This document shows positions 32,561 through 42,957 of a stretch of 64,000 nucleotides of DNA, one piece after another. This stretch comes from Heliopora coerulea. Lineage: Eukaryota; Cnidaria; Anthozoa; Scleralcyonacea; Helioporidae. A program made the position numbers and the translations under genes. Every line of letters begins with the position of its first letter. The stretch's first letter is position 1. The notes under the pieces are model-generated. The model was not told where the DNA came from. It saw nothing but the letters and a program-made list of their open reading frames with translations, and ran no database searches. The stretch is taken from the NCBI GenBank assembly GCA_030142905.1, contig JASJOG010000008.1, positions 372,001 through 436,000 on the forward strand, read 5' to 3'.

Positions 32561-33878
32561 CACACATGAATTTTAATTCACAACCCTCCTACCTCACGTC
32601 GTGTACGACGCCATATTGGATGTTATGGTCAGAATATAGTGCCGACCGATCACATGTTTCTAACTATTATTTTCAAAGAATTTTATTTACAACAAATCAA
32701 TAAATAATGATCATTTACATGCAAATTGATACAAAAGAAAGAGTACTTATAACACCACTTTCAGTAATTAGTCTTCCTAAGTGCCGGTGTGAGAGCGCTG
32801 AATGTCACAGAGAAATGGGGGATCACGAATATGAACTCCGCAGCTAATAACCAGGAATGAACATTTAAATCTAATTGATTAATTAAGAAAAGTATATGAG
32901 ATATCCTTGCCCAAAACCTTAATCCTGAAAGTTTACTGCTGGCCAGGGTGAGTGGTCAGGAGGTCACTCAATACATAGGTCAACCATACCTGTGACATCT
33001 ACCACCCAGAAAGTGCCATCGAGGTAAGCCACGCCATTTTCCCCCTTCCAGATGTTCCCATATCCCATTTGTCTATCTCAGTTATTTTCAGAATAAATGC
33101 AATAATCCGGCAGGATCTGTATGTAAAAACCTAATGTCAGTAAAATCTATTTACTTAAATTTATTGAACAACTTACCGATTAATGCAGGAAAGGAAAGGT
33201 AGGGGGGAAATCTGTCAGATCACTGTTGCAGAAATATTGTCAAAATAGAGCCACTCTAGCTGAGAGCTACGATGGACCCACGGGCTAAGAAAGATTATAG
33301 GTCCTTACACCCTCCTTAAACATTACTTTTTGCGTGGCCCATAGCCCTTGAACAGAGTGGGCCCCAGGGCTGTCGTCTCGGCTAGGTATCTTTCGCGGGA
33401 CTGCTGGTTGGGTCCCCCTGATATTGTTAAATCAGTATATTACAGTTGTGCAGTCAGAGAGCCTTGGATTGCTCCTTGGCTTGCTCAGTATACCAGCTGA
33501 AGTATCGCTTAAATTCTCTTAAAGTTTTCGTTTTATCTTTCGTATTTGTCTGCCAAAGAAGTTATTCTTTTGCTTGCACGAAGGGATCATAGATGGTGAT
33601 AGATCCTTCGTGCGTCGTATTTGCGCGAAGCCATTTTCTTAGTGAGCTTTCCGCGATTAACCATTTTTCCTAAAGCGAACTCTATGGCAAATTTTCCCCG
33701 TCGCGAAGCCTTACATGTTGGTATTTCAGTCTTTCTTCCAAACCAACACCAGGGGTTGTTTATATTGGCCAGACACTTACGACTGACTGTAAAAGGAGCC
33801 GCTAAAGGCTTTTCCCACTCTCTAATACAATTCTGCTTTGAAAATTCAAATTTGGTGCATTTTACAGCCGCCATAAGG
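32561..33878. other. Non-coding stretch, nothing recognised
   Basis: About 1.3 kb without a supported gene. A minus-strand open frame at 33587-33874 has no recognisable feature. Confidence 0.45.
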
Positions 33879-35174
33879 TACGGTGGCCCGTAAGGGACAT
33901 GCTACAAATAAGTTGTGGCTGCTGCAAACTATCACTGCTGCAATCAAAAGATAGAATTGCTGCAAACAGGACAAGTCTTCTCCCGGCCACTAACAAAGAA
34001 ATATCCCGCTGTTCTTGTCGTAATCCCGGATTTCAACATTGGAGGCGAGTCTCACAAAATCAAAAAATATATCGAGCATTATTTTAATAAGGGATATAAA
34101 CATGATCAAATTTTTTTTATCTCTTCTTGAATTCCATGGTATAAAAATGTATTCTAGAGCATTGAAGAGGATGTTAGAAGTGACGGACTACAGAAGCATT
34201 GAGATGACGATCATGGAATCATAAGCCTAACGAGGAATATGTACTTTAGCTTTCGTAACATTCCGTAATAAAAATCTGCCAAAATCTCGCAAACTTATCC
34301 GAAACCAGCAAGGTGTATAAAAGATCAGATTTCCTTTTCTAAACCATAAACGCAATCTCGCGATATATCACATGTAACTCACTAACCCGACCCTGCCGTA
34401 ACTTCTTTCAACAGAAACGAAGGTGTTGTACTGTACATCCGATCATCACTAAATTATCTAACTGCTGACCAATAAAATAGTGAAAAATGTGGAACAAGCG
34501 GTAAAAGGCAACTCTGCGAGGATGAAATTCGATGCTCGGTAAGGTGTTCACGCGAGAGTGAACTGACATTAAATTTTCAGTGAATTTGCAGTGCTCAAAG
34601 ATAACCGGTCCAAGACCCTTTGCTGGAAATCCACCGGCTGTATACGTCTTTTTTCAATCTCCATTGCTGCTAAGCTTTCCACGTTTCTCAGGAGGAATGG
34701 GTTTTAGCGGACATGTGTTGAAAGAAAAATGCCAATTCGTTGATGACGATCACAGAGTAACCCTTAGTTGTTCGAGAACACATATCTCTATAACTTTTTT
34801 AGGTTATTCTGTCTTTCCCCCCCCCCCCACCCCACCCCCCATATTTGTGGACCCTGAACTGTTCAATTACTCTTGAACCTTGCCTCTGGCTACTCTCCTC
34901 TTATATTTTGATTTTGTAAGACTCGCCTCCTATATTGAAATCCGGGGATTGCGACAAGAACGGCGGGATGTTTTTCTGTTAGTAGCCATGAGGAGACTGG
35001 TTCTGTTTGCAGCAGCTGTATTATTTGTTTGCTGCCGCAGCAACTAATTATTCTGTACAATCGTGAATTGTTTGCAGCAGTAATAGTTTGCAGGAACTGT
35101 ATGTAGTTTGCAGCAACTGTAACTTATTTGCAGCAACCGTCTTACACTCAGCATTTCCCTCACGGGTCACCGTA
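33879..35174. mobile_element. Non-autonomous DNA transposon, TACGGTGRCCC family (1296 bp)
   Basis: The ends TACGGTGGCCCGTAAGGGA and, inverted, TACGGTGACCCGTGAGGGA extend into arms of about 160 bp with repeated GCTGCAAAC units, and the TSD is 6-bp (ATAAGG/ATAAGA, 5/6). Inside the arms GAAATCCGGG and its inverse mark the arm ends. The middle (about 34050-34930) has no recognised gene and holds a C-run at 34817-34848. The termini and TSD length are the same as in the coding element at 35503-40644. Confidence 0.85.
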
Positions 35175-35205
35175 ATAAGACCTCCACCAACTCATACCCA
35201 TTACT

Positions 35206-35358
35206 AGAATTACGTGCACGCAACAACCCCTCGCCCACCCTTTCAATATATCTCTTGAGAATCCAACTAACATTGATAATTTTTCAAAATTGTCAAAAAG
35301 ACAAATCCTACATACTATAACTGGAACAGGGTACGCAGTATAAAAAAAACACAACATT
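35206..35358 (+). repeat. Segment S, first copy (older element remnant)
   Basis: It repeats ACGTGCACGCAACAACCCCT and the following 130 bp found at 36074-36226 inside the coding element, and partly at 40676-40770. This marks remnants of an older copy of the same transposon family around the younger one. Confidence 0.75.
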
Positions 35359-35635
35359 TGGACACTAACAAATTCTGTCAAGCATGTAAATATTGAAACA
35401 CTTTGGTGTGACACACCCAAGCAGTGGGTGTGGTTGCGTGGGCGTTTTGTTTTCAGAGTTTTCGTTAGATTGATAGAGGCGAGAAACGTCAGACAGCGGG
35501 AATACGGTGGCCCATAAGTGCAATACACAAAATTCAATTCCCATACACAAAACTTAATTCTCAATACACAAAACAACACAAAACTCAGTTCTAACTACAT
35601 AAAACTCAATTCTTAATTGTTAATACACAAATCTC

Positions 35636-36073
35636 ATGAACATGTACTGTCCCCATTGTGGAAAGATACTTCCCGGTGGGAATGACTGTAAATTCTGTCC
35701 GAATTGTGGAAAGGATTTGAGATTGACAAGGGGCGAGAGAAACAAGCAGTTTAGTGCACCGGTTTCTGCATCCAGTGAATCGTCGAAACGACGTGCATGC
35801 GATTCGTTCGCAAATCTTAAGAGTAAGAAAACCGAGGAGAGAGCATTATACTTTCGTGACGGTAAAGGGAAAGGAAAACGTGTCAGGACTTCATCTTCGC
35901 CGAAAGAAGTTGTCATTAACATTGGCATCTTGAAGCATGACCCATACACATCCAGTATCACGCCAGTTAGAGGAAAATCTTTACCATTGAAAATCAACAA
36001 AGATGCGGACTACTTCCAGTTTCTGATCGCTGCGATAGTGAAAAGAAAAGCATACGATCACTCATTTAACTAG
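35636..36073 (+). CDS. Zinc-ribbon protein of the HECT transposon (145 aa)
   Basis: The ATG at 35636 lies directly inside the left inverted repeat. The first 27 residues hold a double CxxC ribbon: MNMYCPHCGKILPGGNDCKF continuing CPNCGKDL. A Ser-rich basic stretch with a nuclear-localisation-like GKGKGKRVRT follows, then a small fold with VVINIGILKHDPYTSSITPV and KDADYFQFLIAAIVK. The frame is open to the TAG at 36071-36073. In relatives this may be the 5' exon of the HECT protein or a separate ORF. Since the transposase also carries an N-terminal ribbon, both proteins may bind the same terminal repeats, which is an inference. Confidence 0.7.
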   Translation: MNMYCPHCGKILPGGNDCKFCPNCGKDLRLTRGERNKQFSAPVSASSESSKRRACDSFANLKSKKTEERALYFRDGKGKGKRVRTSSSPKEVVINIGILKHDPYTSSITPVRGKSLPLKINKDADYFQFLIAAIVKRKAYDHSFN

Positions 36074-36416
36074 CACTAGAAATACGTGCACGCAACAACC
36101 CCTCGCCCACCCTTCCAATATATCTCTCAAGAATCCAAGTAACATTGATAATTTTTCAAAATTCTCAAAAAGACAAATCCTCCTGACTATAACTATAACT
36201 GGTATTGGACATGCAATAAAAAAAAATTCCACACAGAATTTGACCGCATATAAACAACAATCCAAACTGGAAATTATTTTATATTTAGACTGCTTTTGTC
36301 ATATTTACGTCTAAAATTTCAATTCTGCTTTATTAAAACAAAAAGTTCGGTGAGAATAACGTTGAACGGTTTAACAAATGGTAAAATCTCCATCCTTACA
36401 ATCAAATTATTAAACA

Positions 36417-36837
36417 ATGAATGACAGGATCAATACCCTGAATTACTTGCGGGTTTATGGTAATCCGTGTCATTTTCCAATTAGACTTCTCACTCACTTT
36501 GCCTTAAAGAAAGCTTGTTATATTAGATGGCCAGACTTTCCGTCTAAAAAGTGGATGATACAGTGGGTGGGCGAGGGGATGATAAACTCGACTGGAGCAT
36601 TGTGTATCCAGATGGGCAAACAGTTTGTTCCTTGCCTGGCCAACCTGACATTCCATTCAAATTGAGTGCCTATAAAGACGACCTTGGAAAACTGTATTCG
36701 AGAATTGCATTATTCCTCTTTTCCGAGCAGCTTAACGAAAATAAAGACAATGATGAGAACGATATATCTGACTGCGAGAAAAACGTCCCTCAGCATCTCA
36801 CCGACTTAGAACCGAAGGGGGAACAAGGAAACTCATG
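36417..36837 (+). pseudogene. Upstream exon of the HECT-like gene, frameshifted
   Basis: Two overlapping frames: 36417-36665 (MNDRINTLNYLRVYGNPCHF, LLTHFALKKACYIRWPDFPS) and 36551-36841 (DWSIVYPDGQTVCSLPGQPD). A shift lies near 36550. The exon ends at a strong donor (CATG|GTAAGT). The same region in the older copy (about 40900-41075) is similar, which supports a conserved coding exon. Its function is unknown. Confidence 0.55.
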
Positions 36838-37581
36838 GTAAGTTGAACTTTAAAATTTTAATTTGATGTCAACAAAACCCACTTTCTACTTTAGCGCGCG
36901 AGGTTAAGTGAGTCACAGAAAGCTGCGAGCTAATGTTGAAAACATTCGTACGTTAATTCCAGTTAGTAACTGATGAACTTTAATAACTGCACTGTACTGA
37001 GGTAATTGAGATCTAACTGGTGGACGAGCATAAGGGAGAGCTCTGTGTATCCTCACCTTTTGCTAGACAAAAGAGAACTGACTTTTTACTCTCTGTCATA
37101 GGAGAATTATAAGTATTTTATTCATTAGTATCAGAAATGTGTGGGTTAGTAGAAATGACGAAGGGGTGTAAAAGGAATGTCCGTGGTAAGATAAACTCAT
37201 TAGTACGCCAAAAATTTATATGGGCGTTCATAAGGTCGTTTCCTTATCAGATTGTGTTGGCTACAACCGGTATACATGAAAACTAAAAATAACAAAATTA
37301 AGTTAACCGCAAAGCAATGTTCCAATTAATTTAAACACACAATGTTTAAAACTAATTCTGAGGCGCTACACTTCTTTTAGAATTAACTTGGGCAGAACGA
37401 ATCAATTTATTATTATCTGTTTTATACTTTAAGTGTCGAAATCAATCAAGCGCAGAGCTCGACATACTCTTCCAATGAAACCATTTACCAAGGACTGCCT
37501 CATGACCGAGAAGGACCGAGCACAACCACAGGCACAGAACTAGACATTGACTGGGTCTAGGCATCTTGGCTTTGCGACGAA

Positions 37582-38793
37582 TTGGATGCCGGTGTGAATG
37601 ACAGCAGTGATTCAGACGTCCAAGAACTCTCTAACAAAGATGAGCCTTTTATCACATTGCCGCAAATGACAATGGCAGATACACTAGCCATATTATCTAA
37701 AGTAATTAATATAAATTCAATCTCGAAGTTTAATATAAGTCACGGTCATGTATGGGAGGGAACAGTGAGAGGCCTGACAAGAAAATCATTTTCGCCCGAG
37801 AATAAAATATCAGTTACGTTTTGCGACGATATTGGCATATCAGAGGGCGCTGTTGATTTGAGAGGCTCTAAACGGCAATTTTTTACCCTTGTCTTAGACT
37901 GGCTCAGGAACTCGCAACTGTTTTGTGGTAGTGATAACTGTAAATATTTATCTTGCAATGCTAGTTGCCAGACAAAAGACGATTATTTTCATGCTGGTCA
38001 GATGATCGCTATGTCTCTTGTTCATGGTGGACCAGGTTTTGGCTGTTTTTCTCCTGCACTCTATAAATCCCTGGTTGGTGGTCCTGGTTGTGTCTCTGTA
38101 GATGTAGATGATGTGTATGATTTTGAACTAAAATCATCATTGAGAGAATTATTAGGGGTTAAGTCATCAGAAGAGGCTAATAGTGTCATTAATAGCTGTT
38201 CTCTAATCACTGTTCTGGATCTTGCTGGAACATTTAGGGTGATACGATCATTGGACGATGTTGAATAGTTGGTGCAACAAACTGTCAAGTGGTTCCTGCT
38301 GGGCAGATCAAATTTTTCGCTACAGCGCTTTAAGGAAGGGCTCTCAGTGTTAGAGGTTTTAGATGCTGTTATGAAGAATCCTGATTCATTCTACCCTGCA
38401 TTTTGTTACTCACAACAAGAATTAGATGCTGAATCAGTTTCGCCATTGTTTGAAACTAAATTTAGTTAACCTGGCTCAAATAAACGTTCAACAGAATCAC
38501 TGGTTATTTCTCACTGGAATGACTATTTGCAAGATATTGAGGATAAGGCAATAAAAGAAGTAACTTTCAATGACATTCTCTTTTTTGCTTGTGGTTGTAA
38601 AGGATTTGCTCCTTTTGGTATAAAATTATTCCTTCAATTCCTTCATGACGTTGAAAATTATGGGGATAAGTCAAACTTTCCCAAAGCCAATACATGCTCA
38701 TGTATCCTTTATTTGCCTGTTACCCATACTACGTATGAGAAATTCAAAGCTGCTCTTACTTATGCATTTTTAAACACAAGGGGGTTTTGGTGA
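37582..38793 (+). pseudogene. HECT-type E3 ubiquitin-ligase-like gene, two in-frame stops
   Basis: One frame of about 403 codons with a TAG at 38266-38268 and a TAA at 38467-38469 and no frameshift. The N-lobe-like part has ISVTFCDDIGISEGAVDLRG, then YFHAGQMIAMSLVHGGPGF and SPALYKSLVGGP. The C-lobe has FACGCKGFAPFGIKLFLQFL and the catalytic end ANTCSCILYLPVTHTTYEKF, with the Cys where HECT ligases hold the ubiquitin thioester, followed by KAALTYAFLNTRGFW. A HECT enzyme passes ubiquitin from E2 to substrate. In a transposon it might modify host or transposase proteins, which is speculation. The upstream region 36838-37581 includes intronic and poorly readable exon sequence. Confidence 0.8.
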
Positions 38794-39254
38794 ACCATAG
38801 AAATAGGCCTAAACTGTAGTTGTTCATGTGTTACAGTTAAGTGGACATGTATTGAGTGCTATTAATGTTTTTATACTATTAAATTCTTAAAACCATAAAC
38901 ATATTGGTTGACATAAGTCTGACATTATTGTGACTGTTGTAACAAATAAAAGTATTTGAAGTTTTTTACAAATAAATGCAGTAAACCACAAGTTCTTATT
39001 TGTCAAATTTCAACTCCTTGATTGGCTACATAAACCAAACATTTGTAGAGCTCCAGTGCATCTCTTCAGCTGGAAGGTAAAGAAAAGTTATTTTGTAACA
39101 TTGCATATTCAAAATACTCCTGATACATGCTACTTTGTGCTTGCTTGCTTGCAGTACATTTGCATGTCATTTGTTTGGTCTTCAGAAACATTTTGCTTAA
39201 ATTCTCTTCCTCCAAATTCCTCCGGTAGGTAATACAATTCGTCAGGTCAGCCAG

Positions 39255-40280
39255 CTACTGTGTCAAATCTGGACTTTCTAATATAGTGCGTATTCCAGTG
39301 GTTCTTGACCGAGTCAAAATCGCGCTGAAGTAAACCAGAAAAACAAAACCACAAACATTCCATCTGTAATTAGTCGGAAGTGTCAATTGAACCGATTTCC
39401 TCTTAATCTTTAAAAAAGTTAATCCGGCGTAATTATTATTATTACGACTTAAGAAGGACCACCAGTTTTCAATTCTTTGACTCGAATGTGAAGATCCATA
39501 CCTGTGAGCATTTATACCAGCAAATTGATCTCGAGCTTCTGAACGGAAGTAGCATTGCATTGCAGCTATGGTGCCGTTTTCAGTACCACAATCCGTCCTA
39601 AGCACCATTGGGTACCCATTAACAGCACGCACACATTCTAAGTAGTAGTTGGCCGTTACAGCGGGATCGTTGTTGATTCTGGAAACTTTCAACCACATTA
39701 TTCGTCGACTAAACCCGTCGACACAGCCGTGTACGGGAAAGCCATGTGGCTTAAGTTTGTCTTATCCATCGACATGCCATGCAAAATTAGCTCCAGGGTT
39801 TATGTAGTAACGGCGTCTTAGACGATGAGATTGCCTTTGATTTGATCCTTCTGGGTCCAAGTCGCGTAGAATGGATTGAACCGTACTTCTTGGTGCCTGG
39901 ATACCGTAATTTAACCGAAGGGTATGTCACATTGAACGATATCCTCGGATGCATCCGGGCCCATCTAATTCATGTCGAATTACTGCAGAAACCTCATCCT
40001 CATCAACGTGATTACCTCTTCTCTTTAAACCCATGCATTGCAGCCTGGTTTTCAAAGTACGCAATGACATTTCTATGCAATGAAACTTCTTCAAAAATGC
40101 CAACATAGTCGAGTACTTGAAACCTCGACGGAAATAATTTGTGATGATTTCCCTGTCTGTATCATGCAACGAATTTCCGCAGCTGGAGCAAAAGTTGAAT
40201 GAATCCAACATCTCCGACCCACAATTAAAGCACTCTATTTCATCATGTTTGTCATAGTTCCAATAGCAATATTGATGCAA
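39255..40280 (-). pseudogene. Integrase-fold (rve-type) transposase with zinc ribbon, two in-frame stops
   Basis: A single minus-strand frame of about 341 codons, interrupted only by a TGA at 39927-39929 and a TAA at 39762-39764. The N-terminal zinc ribbon is IECFNCGSEMLDSFNFCSSC; a helix-turn-helix-like region follows (FKYSTMLAFLKKFHCIEMSL). The DDE core has D in AWHVDG, D in VLRTDCGTENGTIAAM and E in SSHSSQRIENWWSFL. The start codon is uncertain: an ATG lies one base out of frame near 40285. This is the likely mobilising enzyme of the element. Confidence 0.85.
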
Positions 40281-40321
40281 TCATTCCGTATGAGAGCGTG
40301 ATACTGAGGGTTAGTCTACTG

Positions 40322-40632
40322 GATTTGTGTATTGAAAACTAGATTTATATATTGGGAATTGAGTTTTGTGTATTGAGAATTGAGTTTTGTGTATTGGGAA
40401 TTGAGTTTTGTGGATTGAGAATTGAGTTTTGTGTATTGAGAATTGAGTTTTGTGTATTGGGAATCGAGTTTTGTGTATTGGGAATTGAGTTTTGTGCATT
40501 GGGAATTGAGTTTTGTGTATTGAGGATTAAGTTTTGTGTATTGAGAATTTAGTTTTGTGTATTGAGAATTGAGTTTTGTGTATGGGTGTTGTGTTTTTGT
40601 GTATGGGAATTGAGTTTTGTGTGTTGCACTTA
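40322..40632. repeat. About 21-bp minisatellite at the right end of the transposon
   Basis: About 13 tandem units of GAATTGAGTTTTGTGTATTGG with small changes. The left end (35520-35635) carries only a few units, in inverse orientation. The array is the likely source of several spurious open frames. Confidence 0.9.
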
Positions 40633-40650
40633 TGGGCCACCGTACGGGAA

Positions 40651-41075
40651 GGATGCTGAGAATAAAAATGTAACAAAATATCACTCGAGAATCCAAGTAA
40701 CATAGATAATTTTCCAACTTGTCAGAAAAATCGTCCTTACTATAACTGGAAGACGGAATGAAATAATAATAATAAAGATAATATAAAACTCGCACAATTC
40801 GGCCTCAAATTAACAACCTACATAGCTTATATTTAAACTGCTTGTCGTCATATTTATGATTAAAATTTCGATTGTAATCGAGAATAACCTTAAATGGTTT
40901 AATGAATGGTAAGAGATCCGTTCTGACAATTCTACTGCTAAACAATGGATGTTCGTATCAAGACCCTGTATTAGTTGCGATTTTGAGGTATTTCAAGTCG
41001 TTTTCCGGTCAAACGTTTCACTCATGTTGTTTTAAAGAAAGACTTTTTATTATATGGCCAGGCTTTTCGTCTTAA
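40651..41075 (+). repeat. Remnant of an older copy of the HECT transposon
   Basis: It is similar over several hundred bases to 36120-36560 (GAGAATCCAAGTAAC, then the region around TTAAACAATG and TATATGGCCAGRCTTTYCGTC), but clearly more diverged. The younger element was therefore inserted into an older relative. Confidence 0.7.
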
Positions 41076-41758
41076 AATTGGAGCATCCTCAAAGGTTACC
41101 GGTCGGTGATAATATTTGGTACAAAAAGTCTCCCTTGGGGAAGAATGAAGTCGGGAAGCCGCTTTTGAAAGCTGCTCAAAACAATTCCGTTCGCAGAACT
41201 TGTATTTCAAAGCTACTCGATTCAGACTTACCTGTGATTGTGTAGCTCAGGTAAGTGGTTACCAGAACGTGAAAAATCTCGAGATTTATACAAATCAGCA
41301 TCTATTCAACTTCAGTGAAGAATGTCATTTACACTTAGTCGCTCAACAAATGTCCTGACAGCAAGTGAGTTCCCATAGGTCTTTTGTTCATATTTATCAG
41401 GAAGAACCAAGACAAAGCGTTGCTGCAACAAATGAACAATTGGCAAATGCATATTCCAAGGAGCTAATTTTGGGAATTGCTGTTTCAACTCATAAATTGT
41501 CCAGATACTAAGATGACCTCCAAAAGTGAAACCAACCGCAAGCACCAAGAGAGCCATTTCGTTTGGCGGTCTTAAATCATTTACTGGCTTCAGTGTTAAA
41601 TGATGTAAACAACGTCTGAGGAGATCCCTAAAACGGAAAAAAACCGAGACCAAACCAATTTGCTTCAATACGGACCTAAGTGACCTAAGGTTTGATCAAC
41701 AACATACCAGTCCCCGAGCTTGCACACGGCCTTCTTGAGTGACCGGAATCCATGGATA
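41076..41758. other. Unassigned stretch, possibly more of the older transposon copy
   Basis: A minus-strand open frame at 41312-41668 (LLRRCLHHLTLKPVNDLRPP and MALLVLAVGFTFGGHLSIWT) is 119 codons long without a recognisable domain. It may be an exon of the older transposon or a chance frame. Confidence 0.35.
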
Positions 41759-41761
41759 TAT

Positions 41762-41764
41762 ACC

Positions 41765-41814
<50 letters not shown>

Positions 41815-42315
41815 TGGCGGATCCAGAGGAGTGTCTAAGGGGTCCGGACCCCCCCTTAATTTTCAAAGTGGTCCTCTAAAAAGTCATCCCAAAATTTTTA
41901 GATCACATTTTCTGTTGTGAAAATAGTGCCTGTATGTAGATTTGATGTTGTGAAGCTGAATTCCTAAATAAAAGTGACAAAATGTGGAGCCAGCAGTTCT
42001 AGAAAACAAAAAAATCGCATGTAATTCTAACCCCGAATATTTTTGCCCGCTGACGCTGCGTTCCGGATATTCCCGTAGCGTACAGCAATCAGCACAAGAT
42101 GGTGCCGGTCGTTAGTAGGACAACATCGTTCATAAAATTTAACAAGTCCAATGGCTTCTTGTCATTAGGATTAACCTGATATATTGCTACTTATCAACAT
42201 TTTTGTAATTTACTGAAAATACGTCCTTTCATAGTCTGCCCACATTATTGTGCCCTCACGAATTGCCTGGACCCTCCCAAAATCCTAGATCAGCCCCTGT
42301 ATATATATATATATG

Positions 42316-42368
<53 letters not shown>

Positions 42369-42391
42369 ATATATATATATATATATATATA
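41762..42391. repeat. (TA)n microsatellite, split by a miniature element
   Basis: Runs of TA at 41772-41811 and 42299-42391 (with a few TATG units) are halves of one array separated by the element at 41812-42299. Confidence 0.9.
41812..42299. mobile_element. hAT-like miniature element inside (TA)n (488 bp)
   Basis: The ends CAGTGGCGGATCCAGAGG and, inverted, CAGGGGCTGATCTAGG. The TSD would be TATATATA and so cannot be told from the array. GGACCC/GGGTCC motifs lie inside both ends. No ORF. Confidence 0.75.
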
Positions 42392-42905
42392 AACAGATAC
42401 GCAATGCGAAAATTTTTCTCCCTAGTCACCACGCGTGTAAAAGGACACGTCGAGATTAGTAGCCGAGCACCGCGCTCCGCGCGTTGGGCAAGGGGAATAT
42501 CTTTAACACGGGGTGATTTAATCCTAACCCTTATCCAAACCTTGACACTAATCCTTTTCCGAGTTTCCCCTCGAAAGACGATATTCACCTATATAAGCAC
42601 ATTTTCAAAATTCATGCTGTTCATCTTCTCGGAGGTGAGACATGTTGGCATGACATGGTCTTAAATGGACAACTTTCACGCGTAAAAAAAAGGTTAGTCG
42701 ACTAAATCAAAAGTTTCAGAAACTTACGTATCAGTATGATTAACAACGGTGTCTATGCCGTACGTTGGGAAAGGAAACTCAACAGGTCCCCAGTCTGTCA
42801 AACCAAAGGACCGAAATGAAATAGGCAATATACATGACGGCATTAAAGAAAATCGGTTGTTCCACATAAAACCAATTATTTAGCCGCTAGCCTAGCAGTT
42901 TGAAT
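42392..42905. other. Spacer, nothing recognised
   Basis: About 500 bp between the microsatellite and the BEL/Pao element. Some short open frames have no recognisable features. GAAT at 42902-42905 is the left copy of the retrotransposon target repeat. Confidence 0.45.
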
Positions 42906-42957
42906 TATCGTGGATTATCCGCCTCCAAGAAACTAGTTTCCACAATAAGTCACGAAT

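Larger units (their letters stand above)
35503..40644. mobile_element. DNA transposon with HECT-like gene and integrase-fold transposase (5.1 kb)
   Basis: A perfect 6-bp TSD CGGGAA lies at 35497-35502 and 40645-40650. The ends TACGGTGGCCCATAAGTGCA are inverted repeats running into a tandem array of an about 21-bp unit (ACACAAAACTCAATTCYCAAT). Contents are a zinc-ribbon gene and a HECT-like gene on the plus strand, and a DDE transposase with a zinc ribbon on the minus strand, meeting tail to tail near 38.8-39.25 kb. The 6-bp TSD, TAY ends and integrase-type transposase recall the IS3EU group of eukaryotic transposons, but that name is my inference. Confidence 0.88.

Noticed and set aside
40316..40795. 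Repetitive open frames over the minisatellite
   Set aside because: A 21-bp unit is divisible by three, so open frames arise by repeat structure alone.
42248..42664. Tyr/Ile-rich open frames on both strands
   Set aside because: Translation of the (TA)n array and neighbouring non-coding sequence.
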